DNA from: Bacillota bacterium
GTDB taxonomy: Bacteria; Bacillota; Bacilli; Lactobacillales; Streptococcaceae
DNA: 6,980 bases
Assembly (NCBI GenBank): GCA_021781855.1
Contig: JAJXWC010000017.1
Span: forward strand, 1-6,980
Reading direction: 5' to 3'
Positions 5,597 through 6,980 of this stretch are shown here, in pieces. Position 1 is the stretch's first letter. Every line of letters starts with the position of its first letter. The notes below the pieces were generated by a model. The model was not told where the DNA came from. It searched no databases and worked only from the letters and a program-made list of their open reading frames with translations. The position numbers and the translations under genes were made by a program.

Positions 5597-5612
5597 ATGT
5601 AAGCGCACATTA
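5597..5612 (+). promoter_or_regulatory. cre-like (CcpA) site
   Basis: ATGTAAGCGCACATTA matches the catabolite-responsive-element consensus WTGNAANCGNWNNCWW at all fixed positions except one (T in place of the C at position 14). It lies at the predicted start of the distal promoter and upstream of a lipoate-ligase gene, whose product serves pyruvate dehydrogenase, a plausible carbon-control target. Repression by CcpA is an inference. Confidence 0.4.
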
Positions 5613-5721
5613 AAGTGCTAAGCACAACTCATTTGAAAACAAGAACTTTCAAGCAAAAATTCACAAATTTTCACAAGAAAAACTTGATTAAATCAATTAA
5701 TAAAAAGATAAATTCAAATTC

Positions 5722-5749
5722 TTTACATATCTTTCACAAGTGCTATAAT
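5722..5749 (+). promoter_or_regulatory. Main promoter of lplA
   Basis: TTTACA (5722-5727), 16 bases and TATAAT (5744-5749) preceded by TG to give an extended -10 (TGCTATAAT, 5741-5749). The start would be near 5756, leaving a leader of about 170 bases before the GTG start. Confidence 0.7.
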
Positions 5750-5755
5750 AGAAGT

Positions 5756-5928
5756 GTATGTGTATTTGTGTCAAATATTTTTTACATTTTATTGGAGCGA
5801 TTGTTTCATCTGTGGAGACTTTCACAGATGTTGATGTCCAACCTGACATCTACGATATCAGGACAGTAAAGCAAGTGCATAGATAGCACGTACTTGCTAA
5901 GCTAAAAATTAGAAGGAGTTCTCAAACC
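5756..5928 (+). promoter_or_regulatory. Structured 5' leader of lplA
   Basis: The long leader contains three potential stems. The first pairs 5807-5816 with 5821-5830 (10 bp including one G-U, 4-base loop). The second pairs GATGTC 5833-5838 with GACATC 5845-5850, and competes with CCTGA 5842-5846 pairing TCAGG 5858-5862. The third pairs AGCAAGT 5870-5876 with ACTTGCT 5892-5898. AAGGAG (5913-5918) lies 10 bases before the GTG. No U-run follows any stem and no T-box or known riboswitch consensus is recognised; a role in translation or mRNA stability is possible. Confidence 0.4.
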
Positions 5929-6927
5929 GTGCAATTTATCAATTACCTCGGTCAAGATGCCTACACGAATATTGCCATGGACAGTTGGCTGCTTTACAAT
6001 CTAAAGCCGACTGAACCTGTTTTTGCTCTTTGGCAGAACAAGCGCGCAGTCATCGTCGGTCGTAATCAAAACACCTTTGCCGAAGTCAATCAAGACTACA
6101 TTGACAGTCATGATGTCCAAGTCGTGCGCCGTGTCTCTGGTGGTGGTGCAGTTTATCACGATGAAGGCAACATTTGCTTTACATTCTTTGTGCCTGTTGA
6201 AAGTTCAGCAAGCGTCAATTTTCACCAATTTGTAAAGCCTATGTATGATGCACTTCATGCTGTTGGTATTAATGCGGAAATCACTGGTCGCAACGACCTC
6301 GAAGTTGAAGGTAAAAAAGTTTCTGGCAATGCCCAACGGTATGCAGGTGGTTACCTCATGCATCACGGTACGCTCCTTTGGGATACTGATGTTGAAGCCA
6401 TGATTCGCTCGCTCAATGTCTCTGATGAAAAATTCGTCAGCAAAGCAGCCAAATCTGTTCGAGCACGTGTTGGCAATATCAAAGACTATGCACCAGACCT
6501 TACATTAGAGACCTTCCTTGAGAAGCTAAAATATTATCTCACAGACGAAGGCAAAGATGGCGAGCTCATTCTTACCAGCGAACAACTTGCAGGTATTAAG
6601 GACTGGCGTGACAATCAATTCTCCACATGGGCATGGAATTACGGTGAAAGTCCAAAATTTGAATTCAGCAATCATGCTAAATTCACAGGCGGAAGTATTG
6701 ATGTTCAGGTCAATGTAGAACATGGAAAAATTTCCGAAATCAACTTTCTCGGCGATTTTCTCGGTGTACGTGACTGGCGTGATATCAAAGCCCAATTTAT
6801 TGGTGTAGAGTTCAGTCCAGAAGCTGTACTTAGCGTTCTCGAAACGAACAAAGAAGGGCAGTACTTCGGTACTATCGAAAACGAAGAACTCGCTCAAATG
6901 TTCAAACCTGACCAGCTCCATGAGTGA
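5929..6927 (+). CDS. lplA: Lipoate-protein ligase
   Basis: A 332-residue cytoplasmic enzyme that activates free lipoate with ATP and attaches it to a lysine of the E2 or H proteins of pyruvate dehydrogenase and related complexes. The GTG start at 5929 follows AAGGAG by 10 bases and the protein begins MQFINYLGQDAYTNIAMDSW, as the family does. The signature RRVSGGGAVYHDEGNICF runs from residue 67, and the lipoyl-AMP-binding lysine is expected in GKKVSGNA, probably K130; HHGTLLWDTD follows. The C-terminal part from about residue 245 fits the accessory domain of full-length ligases, so length and domains look complete. In lactococci a gene of this type (lplL) stands beside the pdh genes, which would lie to the right of the window. 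No terminator is seen in the 53 bases after the stop. Its codon use and base composition look like a housekeeping gene, richer in GC than the peptide cassette. Confidence 0.93.
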   Translation: MQFINYLGQDAYTNIAMDSWLLYNLKPTEPVFALWQNKRAVIVGRNQNTFAEVNQDYIDSHDVQVVRRVSGGGAVYHDEGNICFTFFVPVESSASVNFHQFVKPMYDALHAVGINAEITGRNDLEVEGKKVSGNAQRYAGGYLMHHGTLLWDTDVEAMIRSLNVSDEKFVSKAAKSVRARVGNIKDYAPDLTLETFLEKLKYYLTDEGKDGELILTSEQLAGIKDWRDNQFSTWAWNYGESPKFEFSNHAKFTGGSIDVQVNVEHGKISEINFLGDFLGVRDWRDIKAQFIGVEFSPEAVLSVLETNKEGQYFGTIENEELAQMFKPDQLHE

Positions 6928-6980
6928 ATACCTAAGAAAACAAATTGTTAACATGATTACTTCATCTGTGGTGAATTCTT

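Larger units (their letters stand above)
5431..5721. other. AT-rich divergent intergenic region
   Basis: This stretch separates the leftward rgg promoter from the rightward lplA promoter. It holds long A/T runs, a possible distal promoter (5565-5593) and a cre-like site (5597-5612). Open frames within it lack ribosome binding sites and are not accepted as genes. I see no RNA gene or mobile-element end. Confidence 0.6.

Noticed and set aside
5615..5869. 84-codon open frame on the plus strand upstream of lplA
   Set aside because: It starts at a GTG without a ribosome site, runs through the -35 and -10 of the lplA promoter, and its composition reflects AT-rich intergenic DNA and leader hairpins.
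5801..5869. 22-codon TTG-started frame after TTGGAG in the lplA leader, possible leader peptide
   Set aside because: Spacing of only 3 bases between GGAG and TTG, a rare start codon, and the frame runs through the predicted RNA stems; no regulatory codon run is seen.
6526..6954. 142-codon open frame on the minus strand opposite lplA
   Set aside because: It lies antisense to the well-supported lipoate ligase, lacks a ribosome site and resembles no protein I know; typical shadow frame.

Overview
The window comes from a low-GC Gram-positive of the Lactobacillales, most likely Lactococcus or a close streptococcal relative. The evidence is the AT-rich intergenic DNA, strong GGAG ribosome binding sites, an Rgg/MutR-type regulator, and a lipoate-protein ligase gene of the kind that lactococci keep next to the pyruvate dehydrogenase genes. 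The genus is an inference from gene content.

Layout. (1) 1-780, plus strand: 3' part of a glycerophosphodiester phosphodiesterase gene whose start lies left of the window. (2) 859-895: a perfect 17-bp hairpin that serves as a shared terminator for convergent genes. (3) 958-5430, all on the minus strand and so read from right to left: an rgg-like regulator (5313-4174) with its own promoter and terminator; a regulatory region (3881-4131) with two candidate promoters and two palindromes; three small double-glycine-leader peptide genes (3880-3677, 3666-3466, 3399-3160); a terminator-like hairpin (3127-3154); and a 716-aa peptidase-containing ABC transporter (3108-958). (4) 5431-5928: AT-rich intergenic DNA leading rightward into lplA, with two candidate promoters, a cre-like site and a folded 5' leader. 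(5) 5929-6927, plus strand: lipoate-protein ligase with a GTG start.

How it works together (inference). The 958-5430 block looks like a self-contained secretion cassette placed between two housekeeping genes. The regulator would control transcription of the peptide genes. The transporter's N-terminal C39 cysteine peptidase would cut each precursor after its Gly-Gly, and its membrane and ATPase domains would export the mature peptide. The mature peptides are the unusual part. They have no cysteine, are rich in Asn/Gly/Ser/Thr, and are built of alternating polar and hydrophobic residues around Gly-Asn turns, as in short beta-hairpin, beta-solenoid or amyloid-type repeats. Two have cores of exactly 39 residues that align without gaps; the third is a longer relative. 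No modification enzyme and no recognisable immunity gene lies in the block, so a structural, self-assembling or signalling role is as plausible as a bacteriocin role.

Other oddities are a duplicated helix-turn-helix region in the regulator, an Asn at the position of the third catalytic residue in the transporter's peptidase, and a 22-bp palindrome beside an extended -10 promoter that lacks a good -35.
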